Source of the DNA: an uncultured Ruminococcus sp. | Lineage (GTDB): Bacteria > Bacillota > Clostridia > Oscillospirales > Ruminococcaceae | Assembly: GCA_946186215.1 (NCBI GenBank) | Contig: CAMHMM010000004.1 | Coordinates: forward strand, 1 to 23,942 | Direction: 5' to 3' | Length of the DNA: 23,942 bases | Shown: positions 9,629 through 17,245 of the stretch, piece after piece | Layout of the letters: each line of letters begins with the position of its first letter | Numbering within the stretch: position 1 is the stretch's first letter | The notes under the pieces: model-generated | What the model was told of the DNA's origin: nothing | Seen by the model: the letters and a program-made list of their open reading frames with translations, nothing else | Databases searched by the model: none | Position numbers and translations under genes: made by a program

Positions 9629-10402
9629 ATGACGGAAATAATACTTACCGATCTTGATCACACACTTCTGCGACAGGACGGGAGCATATCCGAAAACACT
9701 CTGCGGGTGATCACAAAATGCAGGGAGCAGGGGATTTTATTTGCCATAGCAACTGCGAGGTACCGGATAGGCGCGGAAAAATACATCGATATGCTGTGCC
9801 CCGACTATGAGATCACTACTGACGGCACTCTCATCCATTCAGGCGGTGAATGTATTTATTCCTGCAGCTTTGACGCACAGAAAACGAATATGATCGTTCG
9901 CAGCATACTTGCGGCCGTGCCGCAGGCGGAGATAACCGTGGCCGGCGGAAAAACTGTTTACTGGAACAGTATGCATATCGCTGAGTCGGAAAGACTCCAC
10001 AAGGCTGTGTATAATGATTATTCATCGTATTTTGATGTATGTGGAAACAAGATAGCTGCGGTGCTTCCCGATGAGGGCATCGCACGGGATATCGCCGGAA
10101 AAATGCAGTGCAGACTGCAGTGCTACCGCGAGGAAAAGCTGTACGCCTTTTTGCCGTATGGATCGGGAAAAACCACTGCTGTCAGGGCTCTTGCCCGCTT
10201 CAGCGGGATTGCCTTGGATAATATCACAGCATTCGGCGATGATGACAACGATCTGGAAATGCTGCGTATGTGCGGCAGGGGGATAGCCGTTGCCAATGCC
10301 GTTCCTGCAGTGCTCAAAGCGGCTGATGAGGTAACTCTTTCTAATGATGAGGACGGCGTTGCACACTGGCTTGAAGAAAACTGCCTGCAGCTGCAAATGT
10401 AA
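9629..10402 (+). CDS. Cof-type HAD-superfamily phosphatase
   Basis: A 257-residue cytosolic hydrolase of the Cof (class IIB) HAD family. These act on sugar phosphates, flavin or pyridoxal phosphates; the substrate here cannot be told from sequence. HAD motif I is DLDHT (Asp8 nucleophile and Asp10), motif II is the threonine in IATAR (about residue 42), motif III is Lys181 in PYGSGKTTA, and motif IV is FGDDDNDLEML (203-212). The residues between motifs II and III form the usual C2 cap. GGGAG at 9616-9620 lies eight bases before the ATG. It has its own promoter and stands alone between the glnN terminator and the trp leader promoter. I see no clear terminator after it, so some read-through into the trp leader is possible. 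Confidence 0.88.
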   Translation: MTEIILTDLDHTLLRQDGSISENTLRVITKCREQGILFAIATARYRIGAEKYIDMLCPDYEITTDGTLIHSGGECIYSCSFDAQKTNMIVRSILAAVPQAEITVAGGKTVYWNSMHIAESERLHKAVYNDYSSYFDVCGNKIAAVLPDEGIARDIAGKMQCRLQCYREEKLYAFLPYGSGKTTAVRALARFSGIALDNITAFGDDDNDLEMLRMCGRGIAVANAVPAVLKAADEVTLSNDEDGVAHWLEENCLQLQM

Positions 10403-10429
10403 ATAAAATATTAAATTTGAAATTTCCGC

Positions 10430-10458
10430 TTGACAAAAAATATCTGCTGTGCTAAAAT
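10430..10458 (+). promoter_or_regulatory. Promoter of the trp operon
   Basis: TTGACA (10430-10435), a 17-bp spacer and TAAAAT (10453-10458) match the sigma-A consensus with one deviation. It lies just upstream of the T-box leader; transcription should begin near 10465. Confidence 0.87.
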
Positions 10459-10464
10459 CTAATC

Positions 10465-10783
10465 AAATCCTTTGAACAAAAGCAAGTAGCACTTTTGGCG
10501 GATCCCCAGAGAGTCGGGGCAGGTGAGAGCCCGGCGGTTACGGAAGGTGTGAATGGGTTTGTGAGGAGCAGGGTGAATTTCTTACTTTCAGTGAGGATAG
10601 TATCCCGGGCCGTATTTCCTGCGTGAAGGGAAAGGGTATTGATGCGAAAGCTGCGTACTTGTGCAATATTGTAATGCGGATTTCGTGAATGTACCTGATG
10701 AGGGCTTTTAGCCGAATAAGGGTGGCACCACGAATTTTTTCGTCCCTTAAAGGATCTTGTAAGGATCCTTTGGGGATTTTTTT
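10465..10783 (+). promoter_or_regulatory. Tryptophan-specific T-box leader
   Basis: This roughly 320-base leader senses uncharged tRNA and controls read-through into trpE. Stem I carries the AGAGAG element (10508-10513) and the distal CAGGTGAGAGCCC loop region. On the 3' side of Stem I, GAATGGG places a UGG (Trp) specifier at 10554-10556. The T-box AAGGGTGGCACCACG is at 10718-10732. The antiterminator pairs AAGGG (10718-10722) with CCCTT (10744-10748) and ACGA (10730-10733) with TCGT (10740-10743), leaving the seven-base bulge TGGCACC that binds the tRNA 3' end. CCCTT is also used by the competing terminator, giving the expected either/or switch. The 5' boundary is inferred from the promoter; the specifier call depends on the Stem I fold, which I did not compute. 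Confidence 0.93.
10749..10783 (+). terminator. Regulated terminator of the trp T-box
   Basis: AAAGGATC (10749-10756) pairs with GATCCTTT (10764-10771) around a seven-base loop, can extend through the preceding CCTT against GGGG, and is followed by seven T's. Forming the extended stem uses the bases that otherwise build the antiterminator. Confidence 0.88.
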
Positions 10784-10824
10784 ATTTCCAAACGGATCAT
10801 GACTAATTGTTAGGAGGACAGCTT

Positions 10825-12342
10825 ATGTACCCAAAGCCACATGACATCGCACAGTATTTTGAGGATTACAACACAGTTCCCGTATTTTACGAGCTGCTGA
10901 CCGACAGCCTTACTCCCGTGCGTATCTTTTCTGCACTGCGCGAGAAATACGACAACTGCTTCATACTTGAATCGGTGATAAATTCCGACCAGTGGGGAAG
11001 ATACTCATTTATCGGTCTTGCTCCCGAGCAGGAAATAAGGATAAGGAACAAGAAGGATGATATCATCTCTGCGGACGGCAGCAGCGTCACAAAGGATGCA
11101 TCCGATCCGATCAAGCTTTTCTCCGATATACTTGAAAAGCATGAATCTCCCAAATTCACAAAGTACCCCAAGCTCACAGGCGGTCTTATGGGCTACTTCG
11201 GATATGATATGGCGCGTTATTACGAAAAGACGCTGGTCAATATCCCCAAGGATGATCTTGATATGCCCGACGCGGATATGTTCCTTTACAAGGAGATCGT
11301 TGCATTCGATCATCTGAAGAGCCGCGCGGTCATCACTCTCAACATTGACCTTTCCGAGGTCGACGGACTTATGAGGGCAGAGAGCCTTAACCGCGAGCAG
11401 GCAGTTGAAAAGATATATGCACAGCGCGAGGAAAGGGCAAAGGAGATAGCACAGCTCCTTATGGATTATGTTCCCAGGGCACAGAGCAGGAGCGGCGGTT
11501 CATCCGAGGTGACATCCAACTATACCAAAGAGGAATTCTGCAAAATGGTCGAGGACTGCAAGGCTCATATCATAAACGGTGATATCAGTCAGGTGGTTAT
11601 CTCACAGCGCTTTGAGGTGAAGAACCCGCCCGATCCCTTTGATGTGTACAGAATGCTTCGTTCGGCTGATCCTTCTCCCTATCTGTACTTCTTCGATCAT
11701 AAGGATTATTCCGTTGCAGGCGCATCTCCCGAAATGCTCGTAAGCGTAGTCAACGGCAAGATGCTCAACAAGCCCATCGCAGGCACATACCCCAGAGGCC
11801 GCACAGAGGAAGAGGATGAAAGCTTTGCAGAGCAGCTCAGAAAGGATCCCAAGGAGGTCGCAGAGCACACGATGCTCGTTGACCTTGGCAGAAACGATGT
11901 AGGAAGAGTATGCCGCCCTGGCTCGGTCAAGGTGACCGATTTTATGAGAGTCGAGCGCTATTCAAAGCTTATGCATCTTGTAAGTGATGTAGAGGGCATC
12001 CTCATGGCGGATAAAACACCGGTTCATGCTCTTATGAGCGTCCTCCCCGCGGGAACGCTTTCAGGCGCTCCCAAGGTAAAGGCTATGGAGATAATCGACA
12101 GCCTTGAACGCACAAAAAGAGGCCTTTACGGCGGCACGGTCGGCTATTTCGCATTCAACGGCGATATCGACACCTGCATCGCTATCAGAACAGTGCTTTT
12201 CAGAAATTCCAGTGCTTACATCCAGGCAGGCGCGGGTATAGTTTATGACAGCGTTCCTGAAAAGGAATACGAGGAAACACGCCGCAAGGCAGCAGCGGTC
12301 ATAAGCGCCATCGAAGAAGCAAGCTCGATAAACAATATTTGA
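10825..12342 (+). CDS. trpE: Anthranilate synthase component I
   Basis: This subunit converts chorismate to anthranilate using ammonia supplied by the TrpG domain encoded next; it is the committed step of tryptophan synthesis. ATG 10825 is chosen because AGGAGG (10812-10817) lies seven bases before it; an in-frame TTG at 10807 precedes that site. The product is 505 residues, normal length. FILESV near the N-terminus corresponds to the family's LLES tryptophan-feedback site, so allosteric inhibition is probably kept. The chorismate-binding C-terminal half shows PIAGTYPRGRT, VDLGRNDVGRV, LPAGTLSGAPKVKAMEII and IQAGAGIVYDS. It is the first gene after the T-box, and trpGD follows 22 bases later. 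Confidence 0.97.
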   Translation: MYPKPHDIAQYFEDYNTVPVFYELLTDSLTPVRIFSALREKYDNCFILESVINSDQWGRYSFIGLAPEQEIRIRNKKDDIISADGSSVTKDASDPIKLFSDILEKHESPKFTKYPKLTGGLMGYFGYDMARYYEKTLVNIPKDDLDMPDADMFLYKEIVAFDHLKSRAVITLNIDLSEVDGLMRAESLNREQAVEKIYAQREERAKEIAQLLMDYVPRAQSRSGGSSEVTSNYTKEEFCKMVEDCKAHIINGDISQVVISQRFEVKNPPDPFDVYRMLRSADPSPYLYFFDHKDYSVAGASPEMLVSVVNGKMLNKPIAGTYPRGRTEEEDESFAEQLRKDPKEVAEHTMLVDLGRNDVGRVCRPGSVKVTDFMRVERYSKLMHLVSDVEGILMADKTPVHALMSVLPAGTLSGAPKVKAMEIIDSLERTKRGLYGGTVGYFAFNGDIDTCIAIRTVLFRNSSAYIQAGAGIVYDSVPEKEYEETRRKAAAVISAIEEASSINNI

Positions 12343-12364
12343 CAGACAGATCGGAGATGATCCT

Positions 12365-13996
12365 ATGATCCTGATGATAGATAATTACGACAGTTTTACA
12401 TATAATGTATTTCAGCTCATGGCAGCTCATTACAGGGAGATCGAGGTTTACAGAAACGACGAGATCACCATTGAGCAGATAGCTGATATGGCACCTGCGG
12501 GAATCGTTATTTCCCCCGGTCCCTCATATCCCGCACAGGCAGGCATATCCGAAGAGGTGATAAGACAGTTCGCAGGCAGGATACCGATACTGGGAATATG
12601 CCTTGGCTGTCAGGCCATCGGCGAGGTGTTCGGCGGAAAGATAATCAGAGCAGATGTTCCCATGCACGGCAAGACATCCGAGATAATCATTGAAAAGCCC
12701 ACAGGCATTTTCAGAGGCCTCCCCGAAAGGATAAAGGCGGCGCGTTATCATTCGCTTGTCATTGATCCCGCAAGCGTTCCCGCAGAGCTGGAGGTCACCG
12801 CAAAGACAGCTGACGGCACGATAATGGCAGTGCGCCACAAGGATCTTGATGTGTATGGTGTGCAGTTCCATCCAGAGTCCATACTTACTGAAATGGGTGC
12901 AAATATCCTTTCCAACTTCCTCTCCGAGATATGCGGCGTTATTCCCTCTGCTGCAGCTCCCGAGGTGCCCATGGAAAGGCGCACATCCCTTAAGAAGTAT
13001 ATCGCAAAGGCAGCAGACGGTCAGCATCTTACAAGGGATGAGGCAAAGGAAGCTATCGACATAATCATGAGCGACCTTGCAACTCCCGCACAGACAGCTG
13101 CACTTCTCACTGCGATGAGAATGAATGTTGAGACCATAGATGAGATCACCGGATGCGCTGAGGCAATGCGCAGCAAGATGACAAAGGTGCCTCACAGCGG
13201 TGATGTTCTGGAGATCGTTGGTACGGGCGGCGACCTTGCAAACAGCTTCAATATTTCCACGACCAGCGCATTTGTTATTTCCGCCTGCGGGCAGAAGGTC
13301 GCAAAGCACGGAAACAGGAGCGTTTCCTCAAAGAGCGGTGCTGCGGATGTGCTCGAAGCTCTCGGCGTAAAGATCGCTACCGATCCCGAAAAGGCTGCAA
13401 AGTGTATCGATGAAGTGGGCTTCTGCTTCCTTTTCGCACAGAGCTACCACAAGGCAATGCGCTATGTAGGCCCTGTAAGAGCGCAGAGCGGTATCAGAAC
13501 GGTATTCAATATCTTAGGCCCTCTTGCAAACCCCTCCAATGCTGAATTCAATGTTATCGGCGTATATGAGGAAAGACTTCTTGATATCGTGGCAAATGTT
13601 CTCAAAAACCTCGGAGTCAAGCACTCGCTTGTCGTATACGGCACAGATGGTCTGGATGAATTTTCCATTTCCGCCGAGACTGCGGTCTGCGAGATAGACA
13701 ACGGTGAGATCAGGCGCTACACGATCTCTCCCGAGGATGTGGGACTTGAAAGAGCACGCAAGGAAGAGATCGTCGGCGGCGACTGCAATATCAACGCAAA
13801 GATCACCCGCGGGATACTCAGCGGTGAGATCACAGGTGCAAAGCGGGATATAGTTCTTCTTAATTCCGGCGCAGCACTGTATGTCTGCGGAAAGGCGGGC
13901 AGCATAAAGGAAGGCATAGAGCTTGCAAGAAACGCTATCGACAGCGGAAAGGCACTTGCACAGGTCGACCGTCTTGTGAAGTTTACCAATTCATAA
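12365..13996 (+). CDS. trpGD: Fused anthranilate synthase glutaminase and anthranilate phosphoribosyltransferase
   Basis: A 543-residue fusion carrying two consecutive activities. Residues 1-190 are the TrpG class I amidotransferase: SPGPSYPAQAG, nucleophile Cys79 in GICLGCQ, and His169/Glu171 in FHPES. Residues from about 206 are TrpD, which joins anthranilate to PRPP: GTGGD (286-290), NISTTSAF, KHGNRSVSSKSGAADVLEALG, and a normal C-terminal domain. A linker of about 15 residues (near 191-205) separates them. Residue 82 is Cys where the family usually has His (CLGHQ); the catalytic residues are intact. ATG 12365 has CGGAG eight bases upstream. A 92-base gap with a long hairpin separates it from trpC. 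Confidence 0.95.
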   Translation: MILMIDNYDSFTYNVFQLMAAHYREIEVYRNDEITIEQIADMAPAGIVISPGPSYPAQAGISEEVIRQFAGRIPILGICLGCQAIGEVFGGKIIRADVPMHGKTSEIIIEKPTGIFRGLPERIKAARYHSLVIDPASVPAELEVTAKTADGTIMAVRHKDLDVYGVQFHPESILTEMGANILSNFLSEICGVIPSAAAPEVPMERRTSLKKYIAKAADGQHLTRDEAKEAIDIIMSDLATPAQTAALLTAMRMNVETIDEITGCAEAMRSKMTKVPHSGDVLEIVGTGGDLANSFNISTTSAFVISACGQKVAKHGNRSVSSKSGAADVLEALGVKIATDPEKAAKCIDEVGFCFLFAQSYHKAMRYVGPVRAQSGIRTVFNILGPLANPSNAEFNVIGVYEERLLDIVANVLKNLGVKHSLVVYGTDGLDEFSISAETAVCEIDNGEIRRYTISPEDVGLERARKEEIVGGDCNINAKITRGILSGEITGAKRDIVLLNSGAALYVCGKAGSIKEGIELARNAIDSGKALAQVDRLVKFTNS

Positions 13997-14018
13997 TACC
14001 TGAGAGAAGATACGGGAA

Positions 14019-14062
14019 GGAACGCATATGAAAAGTCCTCAGTGCTTTGCATGATGCGTTCC
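14019..14062 (+). other. Long intra-operon hairpin between trpGD and trpC
   Basis: GGAACGCAT (14019-14027) pairs perfectly with ATGCGTTCC (14054-14062). The stem continues with ATGAAAAG (14028-14035) against CTTTGCAT (14045-14052), with one A-G mismatch and a bulged G at 14053, around a nine-base loop. No T-run follows, so it is not a standard terminator. It could stabilise or process the mRNA or act as a small regulatory element. The 5' arm also holds an eight-codon frame, ATG 14028 to TGA 14054, encoding MKSPQCFA, with a GGAAGG-type ribosome site six to seven bases upstream; I do not claim that it is translated. Confidence 0.6.
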
Positions 14063-14088
14063 TGACAGCGAACAGTGGGGAATCTATA

Positions 14089-14877
14089 ATGATACTTGAC
14101 GAGATAATCAGACACAGAAGAATCCAGCTAAGGCATGAGATGAACAGATGCTCTCTGAGCAGGATGAAGAAAATGGCAGACAGGGCGGTAGCTGCCCGTC
14201 AGCCTCTCTCTCTTGCGGATGCACTCAAAAAGGATACGCTCAGCTGTATCTGTGAGGTCAAAAAGGCTTCACCCTCAAAGGGACTGATCAGACCGATATT
14301 CGATCCCGAAGAGATCGCAGCGGAGTATCAGAGTGCGGGCGCAAATGCAATATCCTGCCTTACCGAGGAATACTATTTCCAGGGCTCATCGGCATATCTT
14401 TCAAAGATCCGCAGTATCGTTGATATCCCCATTCTCCGCAAGGATTTTATATTCGATGAATATCAGGTATATGAAGCTGCGGCTCTCGGTGCGGATGCGA
14501 TACTGCTGATCGCGGCGGTGCTCCGTCTTGCCGAATTTGACAGGCTTTTTGACCTTGCCCGCTCACTGGGGCTCAGCGTTCTCGGAGAGATGCATACCGT
14601 TGAAGAGATGCAGGAGTATGCTCTTTACAGGCCTGATATGGTCATAGGCATCAACAACAGGAACCTGAAGACCTTTGAAGTGAATCTTGATACGGTCTCA
14701 CAGCTCAGGCCATATGCGCCGGATGGCGCGGTCGTTGTTTCGGAGAGCGGCATCAAAAACAATGAGGATATGAAATATGTGCGCTCTCTGGGTGCAGATG
14801 CGGTGCTTATCGGTGAAACTCTTATGAGAAGCGACAATATCACCGCTGAGCTGAAAAAGCTCAGAAAAGACTGCTGA
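14089..14877 (+). CDS. trpC: Indole-3-glycerol phosphate synthase
   Basis: This TIM-barrel enzyme closes the indole ring, converting carboxyphenylaminodeoxyribulose phosphate to indole-3-glycerol phosphate. ATG 14089 is preferred because GGGGA lies seven bases upstream and the resulting MILDEIIRHR is the family start; an in-frame TTG at 14047 falls inside the hairpin. The product is 262 residues, a monofunctional IGPS without a PRAI (TrpF) domain. Visible active-site elements are CEVKKASPSKGLI (Glu57, Lys59), PILRKDFIFDEYQV (Lys118), GEMHTVEEM (Glu167), IGINNRNLKTF (Asn189) and SESGI (218-222). It sits directly before trpB, where trpF is often found. Confidence 0.96.
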   Translation: MILDEIIRHRRIQLRHEMNRCSLSRMKKMADRAVAARQPLSLADALKKDTLSCICEVKKASPSKGLIRPIFDPEEIAAEYQSAGANAISCLTEEYYFQGSSAYLSKIRSIVDIPILRKDFIFDEYQVYEAAALGADAILLIAAVLRLAEFDRLFDLARSLGLSVLGEMHTVEEMQEYALYRPDMVIGINNRNLKTFEVNLDTVSQLRPYAPDGAVVVSESGIKNNEDMKYVRSLGADAVLIGETLMRSDNITAELKKLRKDC

Positions 14878-14893
14878 TGAAAGGAATATGAAG

Positions 14894-16075
14894 ATGAAAA
14901 AGGGAAGATTCGGTGAATTCGGCGGACAGTATGTACCCGAGACCGTTATGAACGCTGTTTGTGAGCTCGAAGAGGCATATAACAGATATAAGGATGACGA
15001 AGAGTTCAAGGAAGAGCTCAGAAAGCTCTACTGCGAATATGCAAACCGCCCCTCGCTGCTTTATTATGCAGAGAGAATGACAAATGATCTGGGCGGCGCA
15101 AAGATATATATAAAGCGCGAGGATCTCAATCACACAGGCGCACACAAGGTAAATAACTGTCTGGGGCAGATACTTCTTGCAAAGAAAATGGGCAAAAAGC
15201 GCATTATCGCTGAAACGGGAGCAGGGCAGCACGGTGTTGCAACAGCTACGGTCTGCGCTCTGTTCGGCCTTGAATGCTGTGTATATATGGGCGAGGAGGA
15301 CACAAAGCGTCAGTCTCTCAATGTGTACCGCATGGAGCTGCTCGGCGCGAAGGTAGTCCCCGTAAAGAGCGGCACACATACACTGAAGGATGCCATAAAC
15401 GAGGCTATGCGCGACTGGTGTACGAATATCGAGACGACCTTTTACTGCATAGGCTCTGTTATGGGGCCTCACCCCTATCCTGAGATGGTAAGGGATTTTC
15501 AGAAGATAATCGGCGAGGAGATCAGAGAGCAGATGCTCCGTGCAGAGGGCAGACTTCCCGATGCAGTTATCGCCTGTGTGGGCGGCGGCTCAAATGCAAT
15601 GGGTGCTTTCTATGATTTCATCGGTGAAAAGGATGTCCGTCTGATAGGTGCAGAGGCAGCAGGCAGGGGCATTGACACCGCAGAGACCGCAGCAACCCTT
15701 TCAAAGGGCTCGGTAGGCATCTTCCACGGCATGAAGTCCATTTTCCTGCAGGATGAATACGGTCAGATAGCACCTGTATATTCCATTTCCGCAGGCCTTG
15801 ATTACCCCGGTATCGGTCCTGAGCACGCTGCTCTGTGGAAGTCGGGCAGAGGAGAGTATGTCCCGATCACCGATGAAGAGGCAGTGCAGGCATTTGAATA
15901 TCTCACCCGCACGGAGGGCATAATCCCCGCTATCGAATCGGCGCACGCTGTTGCTGCCGCTATGAAGATCGCGCCCTCAATGAAGGATAAGATCATTGTG
16001 ATCAATCTTTCCGGCAGAGGAGATAAGGATGTATACTCGATCGCACGCTATCGCGGCAAAGAGATCAATGTGTGA
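14894..16075 (+). CDS. trpB: Tryptophan synthase beta subunit
   Basis: This PLP enzyme condenses indole, channelled from TrpA, with serine to give tryptophan. Two ATGs are possible: 14888 is only two bases from AAGGA (14881-14885), whereas 14894 lies eight bases away, so I use 14894 (MKKGRFGEFGGQYVPE, 393 residues). NHTGAHKVNN holds the PLP lysine Lys85, AETGAGQHG holds the catalytic Glu107, and GGGSNAMGAF is the phosphate-binding loop. EGIIPAIESAHA and NLSGRGDKD close the C-terminal part. It starts 16 bases after trpC and ends 11 bases before trpA. Confidence 0.97.
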   Translation: MKKGRFGEFGGQYVPETVMNAVCELEEAYNRYKDDEEFKEELRKLYCEYANRPSLLYYAERMTNDLGGAKIYIKREDLNHTGAHKVNNCLGQILLAKKMGKKRIIAETGAGQHGVATATVCALFGLECCVYMGEEDTKRQSLNVYRMELLGAKVVPVKSGTHTLKDAINEAMRDWCTNIETTFYCIGSVMGPHPYPEMVRDFQKIIGEEIREQMLRAEGRLPDAVIACVGGGSNAMGAFYDFIGEKDVRLIGAEAAGRGIDTAETAATLSKGSVGIFHGMKSIFLQDEYGQIAPVYSISAGLDYPGIGPEHAALWKSGRGEYVPITDEEAVQAFEYLTRTEGIIPAIESAHAVAAAMKIAPSMKDKIIVINLSGRGDKDVYSIARYRGKEINV

Positions 16076-16086
16076 GGAGACCGGCC

Positions 16087-16875
16087 ATGAATCGTATAGA
16101 CAGTACCTTTGAGAAGCTCAGAGCGCAGGGCAGAAAGGCGCTTATAACATTTGTCACCGCAGGTGATCCCGATATGGATACCACGGTTAAGACAGTTTTG
16201 GAAATGTATGAAAACGGTGCGGATATCGTTGAGCTGGGCGTTCCCTTTTCCGATCCCATTGCAGAGGGCGTTACCATTCAGGAAGCATCCCTTCGCTCAT
16301 TAAACGGCGGCACCACTCTCGACAAGATATTCCCTGCGGCAGAGAAGATAAGAAAAAGCACCGACAAGGCACTGGTGCTTATGATGTACCTCAACACCAT
16401 ATTCGTGTACGGCTGCGATAAATTCTTTTCAAAATGCGCAGAGTACGGCATTGACGGCGTTATCGTCCCCGATATGCCATATGAGGAGAGAGAGGAGATC
16501 TCACCCTTTGCCGATAAGTACGGAATCCACTGCATCAATCTCGTTTCCCCAGCATCCCGCGACAGGATAAAGAAGATCGCCGCAGATTCAAATGGTTTTC
16601 TTTATTGCGTATCATCAAACGGCGTAACGGGCGTTCGCAGCGAATACAAGACGAATTTTGATGAATTCTTCGGTATTATAAAGGAAAATGCATCCTGCCC
16701 CTGCTGTGTGGGCTTCGGCATCTCAGGCCCCGAGCAGGCTAAGAAAATGGCAGCCTACTGTGACGGCGTTATCATAGGCAGCGCGATAGTCAGGATAATC
16801 GCCGCAAACGGTGCAGAAAGCCCCAAGCCTGTGGGAGAATTTGTAAGATCGGTAAGAGACGGTCTTGACAGCTGA
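16087..16875 (+). CDS. trpA: Tryptophan synthase alpha subunit
   Basis: This TIM-barrel subunit cleaves indole-3-glycerol phosphate to indole and glyceraldehyde 3-phosphate and works in complex with TrpB. ATG 16087 has AGGAGA (16075-16080) six bases upstream; the in-frame GTG at 16072 overlaps the trpB stop and is rejected. The product is 262 residues. Glu49, in the sequence VELGVPFSDP, matches the Salmonella catalytic Glu49. The second acidic residue, Asp60 in Salmonella (ADGP), is Glu60 here within IAEGVTIQ, and the following Pro is Val. As far as I recall, a Glu at this position also occurs in other clostridial TrpAs, so activity is expected. GFGISGPEQ and GVIIGSAIV mark the phosphate-binding end. 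It is the last gene of the trp operon. Confidence 0.95.
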   Translation: MNRIDSTFEKLRAQGRKALITFVTAGDPDMDTTVKTVLEMYENGADIVELGVPFSDPIAEGVTIQEASLRSLNGGTTLDKIFPAAEKIRKSTDKALVLMMYLNTIFVYGCDKFFSKCAEYGIDGVIVPDMPYEEREEISPFADKYGIHCINLVSPASRDRIKKIAADSNGFLYCVSSNGVTGVRSEYKTNFDEFFGIIKENASCPCCVGFGISGPEQAKKMAAYCDGVIIGSAIVRIIAANGAESPKPVGEFVRSVRDGLDS

Positions 16876-16886
16876 ATATTATCATC

Positions 16887-16927
16887 GGCTCCGGACTCAT
16901 TTATCAGTGAGGACGGAGCCGGTTTTT
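16887..16927 (+). terminator. Terminator of the trp operon
   Basis: GGCTCCG (16887-16893) pairs with CGGAGCC (16914-16920), then a tandem G-A mismatch, then CTCA (16896-16899) with TGAG (16908-16911). GGTTTTT follows. It begins 11 bases after the trpA stop. Confidence 0.88.
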
Positions 16928-16939
16928 ATATAATACAGA

Positions 16940-17037
16940 CATAAAAGTTTCGGGCTGCAAATGAGAGTATCGTTCAAATGAAATCGCGGGTAACAGCGGC
17001 GTTTCGCCGAAATTGTTTTAAGTGCAAAAATAGCAGG
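16940..17037 (+). repeat. Tandem repeat copy 1 (98 bp)
   Basis: First of three direct tandem copies starting CATAAAAGTTTCGGGC. Its inner part runs GGGTAAC, A, then CGGCG-TTT-CGCCG, a small hairpin at 16997-17009, then a T-rich tail and AAAAATAG. It differs from copy 2 at about five of the first 70 bases. No open frame or known element is recognised. Confidence 0.9.
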
Positions 17038-17134
17038 CATAAAAGTTTCGGGCTTCAAATGAGAGTATCGTTCAAACGAAATCGCAGGTAACAGCGGCGT
17101 TGCGCCGAGTTTTTTTAAGTGTAAAAATAGAAGA
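17038..17134 (+). repeat. Tandem repeat copy 2 (97 bp)
   Basis: Second tandem copy, one base shorter than the first. Its hairpin, CGGCG-TTG-CGCCG (17095-17107), is followed by AGTTTTTTT, so this copy reads like a working intrinsic terminator on the plus strand. Differences from copies 1 and 3 are scattered substitutions. Confidence 0.9.
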
Positions 17135-17204
17135 CATAAAAGTTCCGGGCTTCAAATGAGAGTATTGTTCAAGTGAAATCGCGGGTAACAGCGGCGTTGC
17201 GCCG
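17135..17204 (+). repeat. Tandem repeat copy 3 (truncated, about 70 bp)
   Basis: Third copy, matching the first 70 bases of the unit with about five substitutions against copy 2. The similarity stops after the hairpin, which is extended here to GCGGCG-TTG-CGCCGC (17191-17205). The T-rich tail and AAAAATAG part of the unit is replaced by a separate terminator. Confidence 0.88.
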
Positions 17205-17213
17205 CCGGGTAGC

Positions 17214-17237
17214 TGTCGGTCTTGCCGACATTTTTTT
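17214..17237 (+). terminator. Terminator following the tandem repeats
   Basis: TGTCGG (17214-17219) and CCGACA (17225-17230) form a six-bp stem with loop TCTTG, followed by seven T's. It insulates the downstream promoter from upstream transcription. Confidence 0.85.
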
Positions 17238-17245
17238 CTGCAGTA

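Noticed and set aside
10162..10185. GSGKTTA in the HAD protein looks like a Walker A P-loop
   Set aside because: It lies at the position of HAD motif III lysine, and the protein has HAD motifs I, II and IV; there is no Walker B or NTPase context.
16940..17204. CRISPR array suggested by regular repeats
   Set aside because: The similarity covers the entire 97-98 bp period, leaving no unique spacers, and no cas genes are present.
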